This document shows, one piece after another, positions 22,131 to 33,399 of a stretch of DNA of 64,000 bases. This stretch comes from Lotus japonicus (taxonomy: Eukaryota; Streptophyta; Magnoliopsida; Fabales; Fabaceae): positions 29,193,881 to 29,257,880 of the forward strand of contig NC_080046.1 in assembly GCF_012489685.1 (NCBI RefSeq), in the 5' to 3' direction. Position 1 is the stretch's first letter, and each line of letters opens with the position of its first letter. A program made the translations under genes and the position numbers. A model generated the notes under the pieces. The model searched no databases. It was given only the letters and a program-made list of their open reading frames with translations, and was not told the origin of the DNA.

Positions 22131-24131
22131 AGATCAGCCGTAACCCGTAGGTCTGCCATTTCGGTCTGCTACAAGAGACGTCTACAGACGCTCTTACACG
22201 GAAATCCGGGTCTTATGACCATTTTGGAATCCGACGAGGTCCAGAGTACGTCCTGTGTTAATACCTCATTAATGTTGCATGAATGCAGGATGATTAGTCA
22301 AACAACGTCTCCGAATCTCACTCGACACGTCGCCACGTGTTCCAGGTAAATTAAAGTCTCTAAAAGCTTACCCTAAGGTAAAGTCGATTCTGCGACAAAA
22401 GACACATTCTTCACAACAACACATAACCCACGATGATCTCCAAATCATCCGACTCATCTCAATCCGATGGTCACAACTGCTCAACGAGCACAGAGTATCA
22501 CACTCTCGGAAACTAACGGTTTCCCGGACTTATCCCCAGGATAGCCCAACAACACATAGCTGCTCCAACAGCACAAGAGTATCAACATACTCAACACTTC
22601 TCAACTTTCTCAACACTTGGATCCGACGACACTTCTCGTTTTCCAAAAACTAAGATTTGCATCCAAAGCTTCCTTTCGAGTTTATTATCTTTATTTAAAG
22701 ATTTAGAGGTTGTTTAATGTCTTATGAGTTTTCTTTTCAAAATAATATCCTTTTTAGTCTTATCGCAAATCCTATAAGTTCTCGGGATCTCCTAATCCCC
22801 AAATGACTCCAGAGAATGTCTCGATCCACAAACATCATAACAAGGCCCGAATCTCATTCGTCCTATCAAACTTTCTCAAAACTCTCAAAATAAAATCGGC
22901 ATGACCTGCCCGCTATTCTCACCATTCAGAATCTCAGATCTCATTGCATAAGTATAAATAACTCAGCACAACCAATCAACATGTCATATATCAATATATT
23001 AAACAATAACCACATAGCACTTAGCATATAAGGCATGCACCACACATCCTAAATTACCCAATTAGCACTTAGCATGAAGATTCAATCTCAAAAGCATTCA
23101 GTAGATGCATCATCTACATTGTCAGCCGAAGCCTCAGAAAACGTTTTTCCAATCAAGCACAAACAATTGCATAAACAGTAAACAATGTCGAAAGCATCGA
23201 CCCTAAGCATTAACTAGAGATTCAGTGAGTAGCCCTCACCTGCAGATTCTCCAGGATTATCTTCTAACTCTTCCTCACAAGCAAAGCGTTGCTCCTCAGG
23301 AAATTCCTCAAAAGTTCCTTTAAAGCAAAGTCACAGAAATACTATCAGAATCTATCGAGAACTAAGCTATCGATACTTACTAAGGTTACACGAAGTAATC
23401 TATACTCTAAGGTACGATAATCTAGCGCGAAAGACAAGTTTTCGGAAAAGGAAATTTTCCTCCTCCCCCTTAATAGGGCTCGGCCACTTTAGGTAATTAT
23501 GGGGCTCGATTTTTCTTCGATCAAACTTGGTTCCTATGCTATCATTAGCTGTAACTAAGGGTATTCTGAACTCGAAAAAATTATCGGATCGAAAACTGTC
23601 GCAGGGGTATTTTGGTCATGATTTTTAACTTAGGATTTTCAAAACTGAAATCCCAAAAATAAAATTTTGCAGGGACGTCACCAACGACGTTTATGACAAC
23701 TAATCCTACTAGCACTAAACTAAGGCGATAGTTTTCAGCCTAAAGGTTGAAGCTTTACACCAAAAACCCCAAAAATGGGTATTTTAGGTTCAAATTGATT
23801 CCGGCGGAATTCCGGCGACATAACGGAAAATCTAACCTGGCAGAAGTGATCTTGGGCACATATAGAAGAGGTTTAGAATCAGAAATGAAAGATTCAGGAT
23901 AGTTTTGCAAAAACCCATAAACTATCCACTCAGAAAACTCTACAGAAAAGCTATGGAAAAAGCGATCGGAGGTAAGGATTAGCGACTATACCTCGAAGCC
24001 TTGAAGCAGCAACTGATTGATCGACGATCAAGCAAGGATTGAACAAAATCTCTTCCTCCTTCTTCTCCTTCTTGGCCGCGGGTTTGGGTGGGGAAAATGG
24101 TGGAAAATTTGTATTTTTCTTCCTTTCTTGG

Positions 24132-24141
24132 CTATATATAG
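24132..24141 (-). promoter_or_regulatory. TATA-like box, B 3' LTR
   Basis: CTATATATAG, with the copy at 30255-30264 in the other LTR. A GC-rich CCGCGGCCAAGAAG block lies about 60 bp downstream on the minus strand. This is the probable core promoter of element B. Confidence 0.55.
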
Positions 24142-24883
24142 AGGTTGGAAATTCGCGGGGAAATGAAAGTTTCGCGAATCTGATTTTTCCGGCGTCATTC
24201 TCCGTGAATTAATAGATATGTTTTGGCGAAAGAATTCCAAAACTATAAAGAGGTCTCTTTGTATTTTTGGCAACTAATGCATAGTCGGTATAAAACTATT
24301 TTACCCGATAAGTTGCTTTTTGCATCGAATGTCGGAATAGAAAACTTCCTTCGGAAGAAAGATTGAAATCATCAAGAGAAATGGGTGTACGCGTGTAGAA
24401 TATTCATTTGAAGCTCTGAATAGATAAAGTCCCCATAGTCGGGTGATTCTAGGGTTTTGAAATACCAGGGATTCGGTTTCGGCAAACTTCCGATGATTGG
24501 AATCGGACGTTCGTTGATCCTAGAGTTTCGCCTCGAAACGATTGTGATATATGGAAGAAGAGAAGTTCTAACATTTCTCTGAAGATTTTTGGAATTAACT
24601 GCCATCGTGCCTAAAAGTGAAAATTAGCTATATACTAGGGTTTCTGACCTAGGTTTAAGCGTGTAACGATCGTGCTATAACTTTTATCGACTTCAATACG
24701 AACCTCAGACTTTTCCTGAACTTTCTCCTTCATACATTTATTTCATTTACTAAACTCTTGTTCAGGTTTCCCTTCGCCATGCATCAAACCTACTGGTGAA
24801 TAAGAATTTATTCACTTGGTATAAACTGAAAAACTTGGGCCTTACATTACTATCCTCCAAAAAGAAAGTTTCGTCCTCGAAAC

Positions 24884-25132
24884 TTAAGGGTTAGTAAAAA
24901 AAAATTCTGAATATTGTCCCTTGGTCTTTTCCTCTAACTCCCATATAGCACCGTCTGTGTCTTTGTTCCAAATAACTTGCACTAAAGCACTCTGCTTTCC
25001 CCTCGATTGTTTCACTCTTCTAGTCCCAATGCTGACCGACGGCGTCTCAAAAGACATATCGTCCTCTAACTCTCTGTTGTCCGGTTCGACCACTTGAATC
25101 GGTTCTCCGTTGGAAATAATATTTGTTGGCAT
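24884..25132 (-). pseudogene. Element B polyprotein end, chromodomain-like
   Basis: Minus-strand frame of 82 residues ending TAA at 24886-24884, 37 bp before the 3' LTR. It reads PTNIISNGEPIQVVEPDNRE, then VSIGTRRVKQSRGKQSALVQ followed by VIWNKDTDGAIWELEEKTKG and QYSEFF. The VxW..D/HxxxATWELE..MR..YPELF pattern is the C-terminal chromodomain-like end of chromovirus integrases. The rest of pol is missing upstream, so this is the stump left by an internal deletion rather than a separate gene. Chromodomains steer integration towards particular chromatin. Confidence 0.65.
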
Positions 25133-25696
25133 TCGTGCAATCGCACAACCTTAACCACTTGCTCCTCTGCCCTTGTTCGTCCAAAATACTGATTAGGAAC
25201 TCGGTACATCTCTATGTTCCGGATTGAATGCTCAACTTGAGTCGTACTACCTTGTGCATGACAAGACTCATTCTCCTTAATCATAAATTCATCAACCCCT
25301 CATAAGCTAATCATCCTCTTGATATCCAACAATCCATTATTGTCGTCTTTGTCCTCAAAACCTTCCTCACTCAAACCAGTTTACACTTACTGAAATCCCT
25401 AACGCTTCGCATCAATCGAGATTTATCCTCTAGAAGATCAAATCATAACTATACCTCAAGGGACTTAACTAGTCATTTCGTCATCTCATCCTTCAACTTA
25501 CTGTCATACAGCTCAATAGCTTGTGTCGGCTCCACAATATACTTCCGTTTAAACGTATCGGTGGAAGACTACTTCCTAGGCTTAGCATGTTATCCTAAAC
25601 CTCGTGTACTTCTATAGTTAAAATACGAGCAATAACTGAGTAAAGTCTTAATAGATGTACTAACTATAAGGTTAAAGCTCAGACAGTATATGTAAG
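25133..25696 (-). other. Internal stretch of element B between gag and the chromodomain stump
   Basis: About 560 bp where roughly 3 kb of pol would be expected. Short minus-strand frames (e.g. 25284-25066) show no protease, RT, RNase H or integrase motif that I recognise. Confidence 0.6.
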
Positions 25697-26866
25697 TTAG
25701 GTGTGTTTGCACACGCTACGAGAGTAATGGAACAATATTATACTGAAATAAGAAAGATTGGTTAGAAGGTTACCATCGTTCTTGCGCTCTCCTCTGACAA
25801 ATCCTTCAGCTCTCTCACCGTCCATGGTGTAAACTCTTGCTTTAGCAGCAGAACGTTTTCCACGAGCAGTGTTCACGGTTGGCTCCGTCTTGGGTGCTCT
25901 GCACTGACCGACATTATGCCCCATTCTGTTACAATTAAAGCATTTGGGCCTCGTGTCGGGACAAGCATTAACATAGTGCCCCGGCTTCCCACATCTGAAA
26001 CAGGTCACCTCCCTGTTCAAAGTCCGATCTCCAGAACCACCAGCAGTACCCGTCATGGGTCTGTAAGATCCTGAAGTAATCCCTCCTCCAGCAGGACGCT
26101 GATATGGTTTCCTGCTCTGAAACTTCCCCTTGTCTTGAAAATTTTGAGAACCTGATCTCATCGGCCCTCCAGTTCCGGTACGGTTCAACCCCCGGTTCTT
26201 CATCAGCTCCACTTCCGTGGCCTTCTCAACCAAGGATTGGAAACGCATGATTCCCAGCGGCCTCACTGAGTCCTCAATATCAGGCCTCAGTCCATTTACA
26301 AAGCGCTTGCACATGTAGCGCTCATTCACGTGATCATGGAAGAATTGAAAATGCTTCGCCAAAGATTCCAGCTTCGAAGCAAATTCCGGTACAGACATAC
26401 CTCCCTGACGGAGTGTCAGAAACTGTGCCTCCCTCTCATCCCGAGCACTTGTTGGAAAATACTTTTCCAAGAATGCGGTCCGGAATGAGTTCCAGTTAAT
26501 CTCCTCGTGATTATCTTCCATAATCCCCCTGGCGCCCTTCCACCAGTACTCAGCATCACCGAGCAGTAGATAAGTCGCCATGCCCACTTTGGCACCCTCA
26601 ACAGTCTGCAGCACGCCAAATATCTTCTCGATCTCCTGAATCCAGAGATCTGCTTTATCCGGGTCAGTACCACCAGAGAACTTTGGTGGGTTTTGCCTCC
26701 TGAAATCATTCAGGCCTTTGTTCTGGTCCAGAGTTACTTCCCTCTGGCGCTGATGCTGATCACGTGCCTCCTCAGCAGCACGCCTCATCGCATTGTCATT
26801 CGCCTGCGCTGTCACAGCTTGGGCCATAGTGGCCATCATCTCAGCTAGCTGATTAGTATTCACCAT
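25697..26866 (-). CDS. Gag protein of element B (389 aa), intact
   Basis: ATG at 26866-26864, stop at 25699-25697. N-terminal helix rich in A, M and Q; gag core at about 60-215 (NPPKFSGGTDPDKADLWIQE, AEYWWKGARG, TAFLEKYFPTSARDEREAQF, RFVNGLRPDIEDSV); Arg/Gly-rich linker; then two zinc knuckles, CFRCGKPGHYVNAC and CFNCNRMGHNVGQC, at about 287-325. After RVYTMDGERAEG, where a full-length relative would run into the protease, about 35 unrelated residues lead to a stop. Two knuckles are usual for Tekay/Del-like chromoviruses. The frame is unbroken although the element has no pol, so it could still assemble particles for use by an autonomous relative. Confidence 0.92.
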   Translation of the reverse strand: MVNTNQLAEMMATMAQAVTAQANDNAMRRAAEEARDQHQRQREVTLDQNKGLNDFRRQNPPKFSGGTDPDKADLWIQEIEKIFGVLQTVEGAKVGMATYLLLGDAEYWWKGARGIMEDNHEEINWNSFRTAFLEKYFPTSARDEREAQFLTLRQGGMSVPEFASKLESLAKHFQFFHDHVNERYMCKRFVNGLRPDIEDSVRPLGIMRFQSLVEKATEVELMKNRGLNRTGTGGPMRSGSQNFQDKGKFQSRKPYQRPAGGGITSGSYRPMTGTAGGSGDRTLNREVTCFRCGKPGHYVNACPDTRPKCFNCNRMGHNVGQCRAPKTEPTVNTARGKRSAAKARVYTMDGERAEGFVRGERKNDGNLLTNLSYFSIILFHYSRSVCKHT

Positions 26867-27064
26867 GTTCTGTTAAGTTAAACAAACAGTTAGTACTCAT
26901 CATAAGATAGCATCTAGTATAACTATACAATATGATTAAGCAATAACTTCAATCAATTTTTAAGCGAAAAATCGCTTGCAGACAATCAATTTTCACTCTT
27001 TGCAGAGTCACACAACCTAGCACAGAAGACCTATTCCCCAACAACTCCCGAAAGACTCGACCGT

Positions 27065-27076
27065 GCTCTGATACCA
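27065..27076 (-). other. Primer-binding site of element B
   Basis: TGGTATCAGAGC on the minus strand, three bases from the LTR edge at 27080; a tRNA-Met-type site. It fixes the element's orientation. Confidence 0.9.
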
Positions 27077-28020
27077 CAATGTAACACCCGATTTCGGTGG
27101 CGTCACTTTAGTAACCAAAAGTAAACTTAATGCGGAAAAACGTGAAATATTTTTTTTCGATAATAACTAAGACAAGACTGAATTAAATAAAACCCAAAAG
27201 CGAAAAGTAATAAAACTAATATACAATATATAAACAGCCCCCGCTGTAAGTAGCAACCTCGTCACGAGTAAACCTCCAGTGACGGAAAGAAAAGTGTAAC
27301 GCCCGAAGGCAAAAGGTACAATCCACAAGAAAGGTCAAGTGTCTGCAACACCATCCCTCAAAACTGAGAATAAGCTGGCCCATCGGCCTGAAGCAAGACC
27401 CCCTAAGTCCAACCAACTCTCTGTGATTCCCGTAAAGAACCACACAAAAAGCTATAGGTGGGAAACTACCCTGTCCCCAAAGAAAACAAATGATGTTCAG
27501 AGCTAAGACTCTACTCCTACACTAATCCCATCTCGAGGAGCTCACACTAACACTCATTCCTACATGCTAGCGTGATCGTCGTCCGAATTTGAAATCCAGA
27601 ACGACCTAGTCTATGTACACCATCCGTCCTCCTCTCGCTACCGCAATACGCTCCAGTTCCCGCATCTCAACCCTAGTTCCTCCCGAAGGATGAACCATCA
27701 TGAATCAGCCCGCCGAAGACATCCTACAAAGGGCGTTTGTTCGCCAAAGCACACACAGAAGACGCGAGGGTCAACTCCAAAGAATTATATAAATAATACC
27801 ACCAATAGATACCAATAAAAGATTAGCCACTTAGGCTTATAACTAGGGATAACATCCTAGGGTTGCATTATTCCACAAAGAATATAACGACTGTAAATCA
27901 CAGTTAACATGCATCAAGTAGAACTACCAAGTATCAAACACACTCATCAACTAAGTCAGAATGCATGTTGCAAGAGATGATATGGCGGTTAACCCAGTTA
28001 ACCAAATGCATTCCGGAAAC

Positions 28021-28250
28021 GGATGGACATCAAACGGATCAATCCTAGCACCAGCAACGGTGGGACCATTCTGCCTGCGTGTCTCTTACGCCAAACATAG
28101 GTATGGACATCAACGAGTCAATCCTAGCACCAGCAACGGTGGGACCATTTCTGCTCGCGTGCCTCTGGGATGGACATCAACCGGATCAATCCTAGCACCA
28201 GCAACGGTGGGACCATTCTGCCCGCGTGTCTCTTACACCAAACCAAGGTA
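28021..28250. repeat. Tandem array in B 5' LTR, 3 copies
   Basis: Same three units as at 21898-22130, so the array predates or was copied with the insertion of B. Confidence 0.9.
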
Positions 28251-30254
28251 GCCAGATCAGCCGTAACCCGTAGGTCTGCCATTTCGGTCTGCTACAAGAG
28301 ACGTCTACAGACGCTCTTACACGGAAATCCGGGTCTTATGACCATTTTGGAATCCGACGAGGTCCAGAGTACGTCCTGTGTTAATACCTCATTAATGTTG
28401 CATGAATGCAGGATGATTAGTCAAACAACGTCTCCGAATCTCACTCGACACGTCGCCACGTGTTCTAGGTAAATTAAAGTCTCTAAAAGCTTACCCTAAG
28501 GTAAAGTCGATTCTGCGACAAAAGACACATTCTTCACAACAACACATAACCCACGATGATCTCCAAATCATCCGACTCATCTCAATCTGATGGTCACAAC
28601 TGCTCAACGAGCACAGAGTATCACACTCTCGGAAACTAACGGTTTCCCGGACTTATCCCCAGGATAGCCCAACAACACATAGCTGCTCCAACAGCACAAG
28701 AGTATCAACATACTCAACACTTCTCAACTTTCTCAACACTTGGATCCGACGACACTTCTCGTTTTCCAAAAACTAAGATTTGCATCCAAAGCTTCCTTTC
28801 GAGTTTATTATCTTTATTTAAAGATTTAGAGGTTGTTTAATGTCTTATGAGTTTTCTTTTCAAAATAATATCCTTTTTAGTCTTATCGCAAATCCTATAA
28901 GTTCTCGGGATCTCCTAATCCCCAAATGACTCCAGAGAATGTCTCGATCCACAAACATCATAACAAGGCCCGAATCTCATTCGTCCTATCAAACTTTCTC
29001 AAAACTCTCAAAATAAAATCGGCATGACCTGCCCGCTATTCTCACCATTCAGAATCTCAGATCTCATTGCATAAGTATAAATAACTCAGCACAACCAATC
29101 AACATGTCATATATCAATATATTAAACAATAACCACATAGCACTTAGCATATAAGGCATGCACCACACATCCTAAATTACCCAATTAGCATTTAGCATGA
29201 AGATTCAATCTCAAAAGCATTCAGTAGATGCATCATCTACATTGTCAGCCGAAGCCTCAGAAAACGTTTTTCCAATCAAGCACAAACAATTGCATAAACA
29301 GTAAACAATGTCGAAAGCATCGACCCTAAGCATTAACTAGAGATTCAGTGAGTAGCCCTCACCTGCAGATTCTCCAGGATTATCTTCTAACTCTTCCTCA
29401 CAAGCAAAGCGTTGCTCCTCAGGAAATTCCTCAAAAGTTCCTTTAAAGCAAAGTCACAGAAATACTATCAGAATCTATCGAGAACTAAGCTATCGATACT
29501 TACTAAGGTTACACGAAGTAATCTATACTCTAAGGTACGATAATCTAGCGCGAAAGACAAGTTTTCGGAAAAGGAAATTTTCCTCCTCCCCTTTAATAGG
29601 GCTCGGCCACTTTAGGTAATTATGGGGCTCGATTTTTCTTCGATCAAACTTGGTTCCTATGCTATCATTAGCCGTAACTAAGGGTATTCTGAACTCGGAA
29701 AAATTATCGGATCGAAAACTGTCGCAGGGGTATTTTGGTCATGATTTTTAACTTAGGATTTTCAAAACTGAAATCCCAAAAATAAAATTTTGCAGGGACG
29801 TCACCAACGACGTTTATGACAACTAATCCTACTAGCACTAAACTAAGGCGATAGTTTTCAGCCTAAAGGTTGAAGCTTTACACCAAAAACCCCAAAAATG
29901 GGTATTTTAGGTTCAAATTGATTCCGGCGGAATTCCGGCGACATAACGGAAAATCTAACCCGGCAGAAGTGATCTTGGGCACATATAGAAGAGGTTTAGA
30001 ATCAGAAATGAAAGATTCAGGATAGTTTTGCAAAAACCCATAAACTATCCACTCAGAAAACTCTACAGAAAAGCTATGGAAAAAGCGATCGGAGGTAAGG
30101 ATTAGCGACTATACCTCGAAGCCTTGAAGCAGCAACTGATTGATCGACGATCAAGCAAGGATTGAACAAAATCTCTTCCTCCTTCTTCTCCTTCTTGGCC
30201 GCGGGTTTGGGTGGGGAAAATGGTGGAAAATTTGTATTTTTCTTCCTTTCTTGG

Positions 30255-30264
30255 CTATATATAG
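30255..30264 (-). promoter_or_regulatory. TATA-like box, B 5' LTR
   Basis: CTATATATAG at the same place as 24132-24141. In the 5' LTR this is the one that would drive the element. Confidence 0.55.
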
Positions 30265-30974
30265 AGGTTGGAAATTCGCGGGAAAATGAAAGTTTCGCGA
30301 ATCTGATTTTTCCGGCGTCATTCTCCGTGAATTAATAGATATGTTTTGGCGAAAGAATTCCAAAACTATAAAGAGGTCTCTTTGTATTTTTGGCAACTAA
30401 AGCATAGTCGGTATAAAACTATTTTACCCGATAAGTTGCTTTTTGCATCGAATGTCGGAATAGAAAACTTCCTTCGGAAGAAAGATTGAAATCATCAAGA
30501 GAAATGGGTGTACGCGTGTAGAATATTCATTTGAAGCTCTGAATAGATAAAGTCCCTTTAGTCGGGTGATTCTAGGGTTTTGAAATACCAGGGATTCGGT
30601 TTCGGCAAACTTCCGATGATTGGAATCGGACGTTCGTAGATCCTAGAGTTTCGCCTCGAAACGATTGTGATATATGGAAGAAGAGAAGTTCTAACATTTC
30701 TCTGAAGATTTTTGGAATTAACTGCCATCGTGCCTAAAAGTGAAAATTAGCTATATACTAGGGTTTCTGACCTAGGTTTAAGCGTGTAACGATCGTGCTA
30801 TAACTTTTATCGACTTCAATACGAACCTCAGACTTTTCCTGAACTTTCTCCTTCATACATTTATTTCATTTACTAAACTCTTGTTCAGGATTCCCTTCGC
30901 CATGCATCAAACCTACTGGTGAATAAGAATTTATTCACTTGGTATAAACTGAAAAACTTGGGCCTTACATCAGG

Positions 30975-33090
30975 TCAGGACCTGCCTAGGGTTTCCTCTC
31001 AACCCGAAAGATCAACAAAATCAACTCAAATGTCCTACGCTCCGCAATCCCGTCAACACGCACAATTCGATATCTATTCCACAATATTCAGCTCTAAAGA
31101 GCGATGCAATAATAATATGGTGCGGAAATCATAAGACAGAAACCAGTAAACGGCCGAAGCCTCTCAGAAAACGGAGACACACGTCTCATATAAGTTCACT
31201 CGGCCGAAGCCTCCAGAAAACATTTTCCAATTCACAGCGATAAACAATATCCAAGCAATATTCAATATCAAGCAATATTCAAGTCGAAGTTATCGACGCC
31301 TACAATACAAATAGCTAGTAAGTAAGTTGCCCTAACCTCGAGTTGTTCCAGTCTCGCGGTGTAGGTCTCCCTCACAAGCTTGTTCAGTCAATCCCAAAGT
31401 TTTCACAATTGAACCTTTGAGCAAACAAAGCAATAATGAATCAACACAAGTCGATACAGTCGAAACAATCCTAACTAATGTTCGACAGAGCTCAAGAAGC
31501 TTCAGAGTACAACATTTAGGCACGAATGGAAGGGCTTCCCCCGAATGGATGACTTTTGACTCGATTCAAGTTTTGTACAAAAACACTTTATTCGCTAAAA
31601 CGTGCATAACTCGAGCTACAGAACTCGGAATGACACGAAACCGGAGCCAAAATTTCGACAATTGAAAAAGCTACGCAATGACTCAGGTCATAGAGACCCA
31701 AAAATTATTTTTGGACACGGTACCCTAACAAATAGGTTTCGGCCACTCTCAAAAATAGGGTTTCCGAACTTTTTCTTCGATCTAAATCAATTCCTAGGTA
31801 TTCTTAGGCGATATCTAGACCAGGGAAACTCTCAGAAAAATTATCGGGTCGAAAACTGTCACAGGGGTATTTTGGTCAATATTTTTAGCTCGGAAACTGA
31901 AAATCAGAATTTCGAAAAACAAATTAGATGGGGTCGATCCTAACGACATTTATAACAACTAATCCTACTAAAGCTAAGCTCAGTCGAGAGTTTTTGATCC
32001 AAAAAGCGGAACCTCAGCATAAAAATGAGTTTTTGAGCAGAATTGAAGTTCTGCGGCGATTCGACGAGATTCAGCGAAATGTAATCAGCTAAACATGCTC
32101 AGGGGCACGCAGGGATTAAGTTTAGACACTAAAATCAAGTTATTTGGACAGTTTTACAAAAAGCTCAAAACTTTGAGCACAGAAAGACATAGAGAAAAGC
32201 GACAGAATTTACGATCAGAGGTAAGGAAAAACATCAGTACCTCGAGGCCTACGCGTAGCAACGAACAGAACGACGATCGGTCAAGAATTGGCAAAAATCA
32301 CTTTTCCTCCTTTTCCTCTCCAAAGCCACGGCCGTGTGTGTGTGTTTTGTGATTTTTTTTGTTTTCATTTTCAAGCTATTTATAGGTTTTGGAAAATGCG
32401 GAAAAATGAAAATTTCGCGATTCCGATTTTTCCTACTGATTCCAACGTATTTTAGACACGATAATCTTCCCGCTGAATCTTCTAATTCTTCAAAGAAATA
32501 TCAGTATGATTTTTGGTTTTCGAGGCTTGTTTTTAATGTTTACCGGCTTAAAATGCACTTTATGATTTTGACCTCGGATGCAGAAACTTCCTTCTGAAGA
32601 AAGATTTGGAACGTCGATTAGAGTGGGCGTAAGTGGATGAAATCTTTATTTGAAGCTCCGAATAGAAAAAGTCTTCATCGTCCGTTGATTTTAGGGTTCT
32701 TGAACTATCAGCGATTCGGTTTCGGCAAACTTCCGAGAATTAGAATTTGACGTTCGTACATTCTAGGGTTTTGTATCGAAACGCTTGTCATGGAAAGAAT
32801 TAAGAGAAATTCTGACATTCCTCTGAATATTTTTGGAATTAGTTCCTATAGTGCTTTAAGGGTAAATTAATTGTTTACTAACGTTCTTGCTCTAGGCGTA
32901 AGCGAATAAGAGTCACGCTATAACTAATATCGATTTTAATACTATTCTTAGCCTTTTCCTGAACTTTCTCCTTCCTAAGTTCATTCCCTTCGATAAACAC
33001 TTGTTCAGATTCCCTTCACGATACATTGAAACCTAATCGTGAATATAAATTTAATTAATTCATTCTAAGCTTAAAAACTTGGGTCTCACA
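30975..33090 (-). repeat. Solo LTR C, right part
   Basis: Continuation of 12068-13926 after element B. It shares long blocks with the B and D LTRs (e.g. ACAGGGGTATTTTGGTCAAT, CCTTCTGAAGAAAG), contains TATA-like CTATTTATAG at 32376-32385, and ends GGGTCTCACA at 33090. No open frame of note. Confidence 0.9.
32376..32385 (-). promoter_or_regulatory. TATA-like box in solo LTR C
   Basis: CTATTTATAG at the position equivalent to the TATA of the B LTRs. A solo LTR can still act as a promoter reading leftwards on this map. Confidence 0.45.
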
Positions 33091-33355
33091 CTTGCTGTTT
33101 GCTGGTTTCTCTGTTTGCTGCTGCTTTTTTTTGGAGTGCTGTTGCTGCTGTTTGCAGCTTTCTGTTTTGCTTGCGTCGTTTGATAATGCTGTCTGTTTTG
33201 CTGAGTACTGTTGCGGCTGCTTTTGCTTGGTTGTTGTTGTCTGTTTGCTGTTGCTGAGTGTTGTCGTTGCTGCCTGTTTGCTGTTGCTGATGCGTCTGTT
33301 TTTTGTTTGCTGTTTGGCCTGCTTACTGTTGCTGTTTGTTGTTTATGTGTCATAG

Positions 33356-33358
<3 letters not shown>
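33091..33358 (+). other. LINE 3' end after the C insertion
   Basis: Imperfect repeats of TGTTTGCTGTTGCTG-type sequence (268 bp), beginning with the second CTTGC. No function apparent. It continues the LINE 3' untranslated region that begins at 11968. Confidence 0.6.

Positions 33359-33399
<41 letters not shown>
33359..33399. repeat. (AT)n microsatellite
   Basis: About 20 AT units between the LINE end and the fold-back element. Confidence 0.95.

Larger units (their letters stand above)
21504..24846 (-). repeat. Element B 3' LTR, segment right of nested element A
   Basis: Aligns with 27622-30969, with scattered single-base changes and a short gap (CATCCTA at about 27721 missing here near 21605). 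Ends GGGCCTTACA at 24846. A TATA-like CTATATATAG lies at 24132-24141. Confidence 0.93.
13927..30969 (-). mobile_element. LTR retrotransposon B, minus strand, gag-bearing but lacking pol
   Basis: Two long LTRs (13927-24846 with a nested insertion, net about 3885 bp; and 27080-30969, 3890 bp) flank only 2233 bp of internal sequence. In element sense the internal part has a primer site TGGTATCAGAGC three bases from the LTR, an intact gag, a diverged middle, a chromodomain-like polyprotein end and a purine-rich tract GGAGGATAG before the 3' LTR. Protease, RT, RNase H and integrase are absent, so it must borrow them. Duplication TCAGG on both sides. Confidence 0.92.
27080..30969 (-). repeat. 5' LTR of element B (3890 bp)
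   Basis: On the minus strand it starts TGTAAGGCCC at 30969 and ends ..CGGGTGTTACA at 27080. It lacks the nested element A and so shows the empty insertion site near 27619-27630. Confidence 0.95.
8290..33358 (+). mobile_element. 5'-truncated LINE (non-LTR retrotransposon), interrupted by nested LTR elements
   Basis: Pieces are 8290-12067 (end of endonuclease, RT, zinc motif, RNase H, start of 3' UTR) and 33091-33358 (rest of the 3' UTR, TGTTGC-rich, running into an (AT)n tract). The two halves rejoin exactly if solo LTR C and one copy of its CTTGC duplication are removed. The 5' end lacks ORF1 and most of the endonuclease. The LINE's own target duplication could not be found; the 3' end is obscured by the microsatellite and a MITE. 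Confidence 0.75.

Noticed and set aside
25780..25800. Possible splice donor at the end of the element B gag
   Set aside because: A GGTAACC-type sequence follows the KND codons on the minus strand, but no pol exon exists downstream in this copy to test a gag-pol intron.
33060..33355. Gln/Asn-rich minus-strand frame
   Set aside because: By-product of TGTTGC repeats in the LINE 3' end; the opposite frames are equally open and Cys/Leu-rich.
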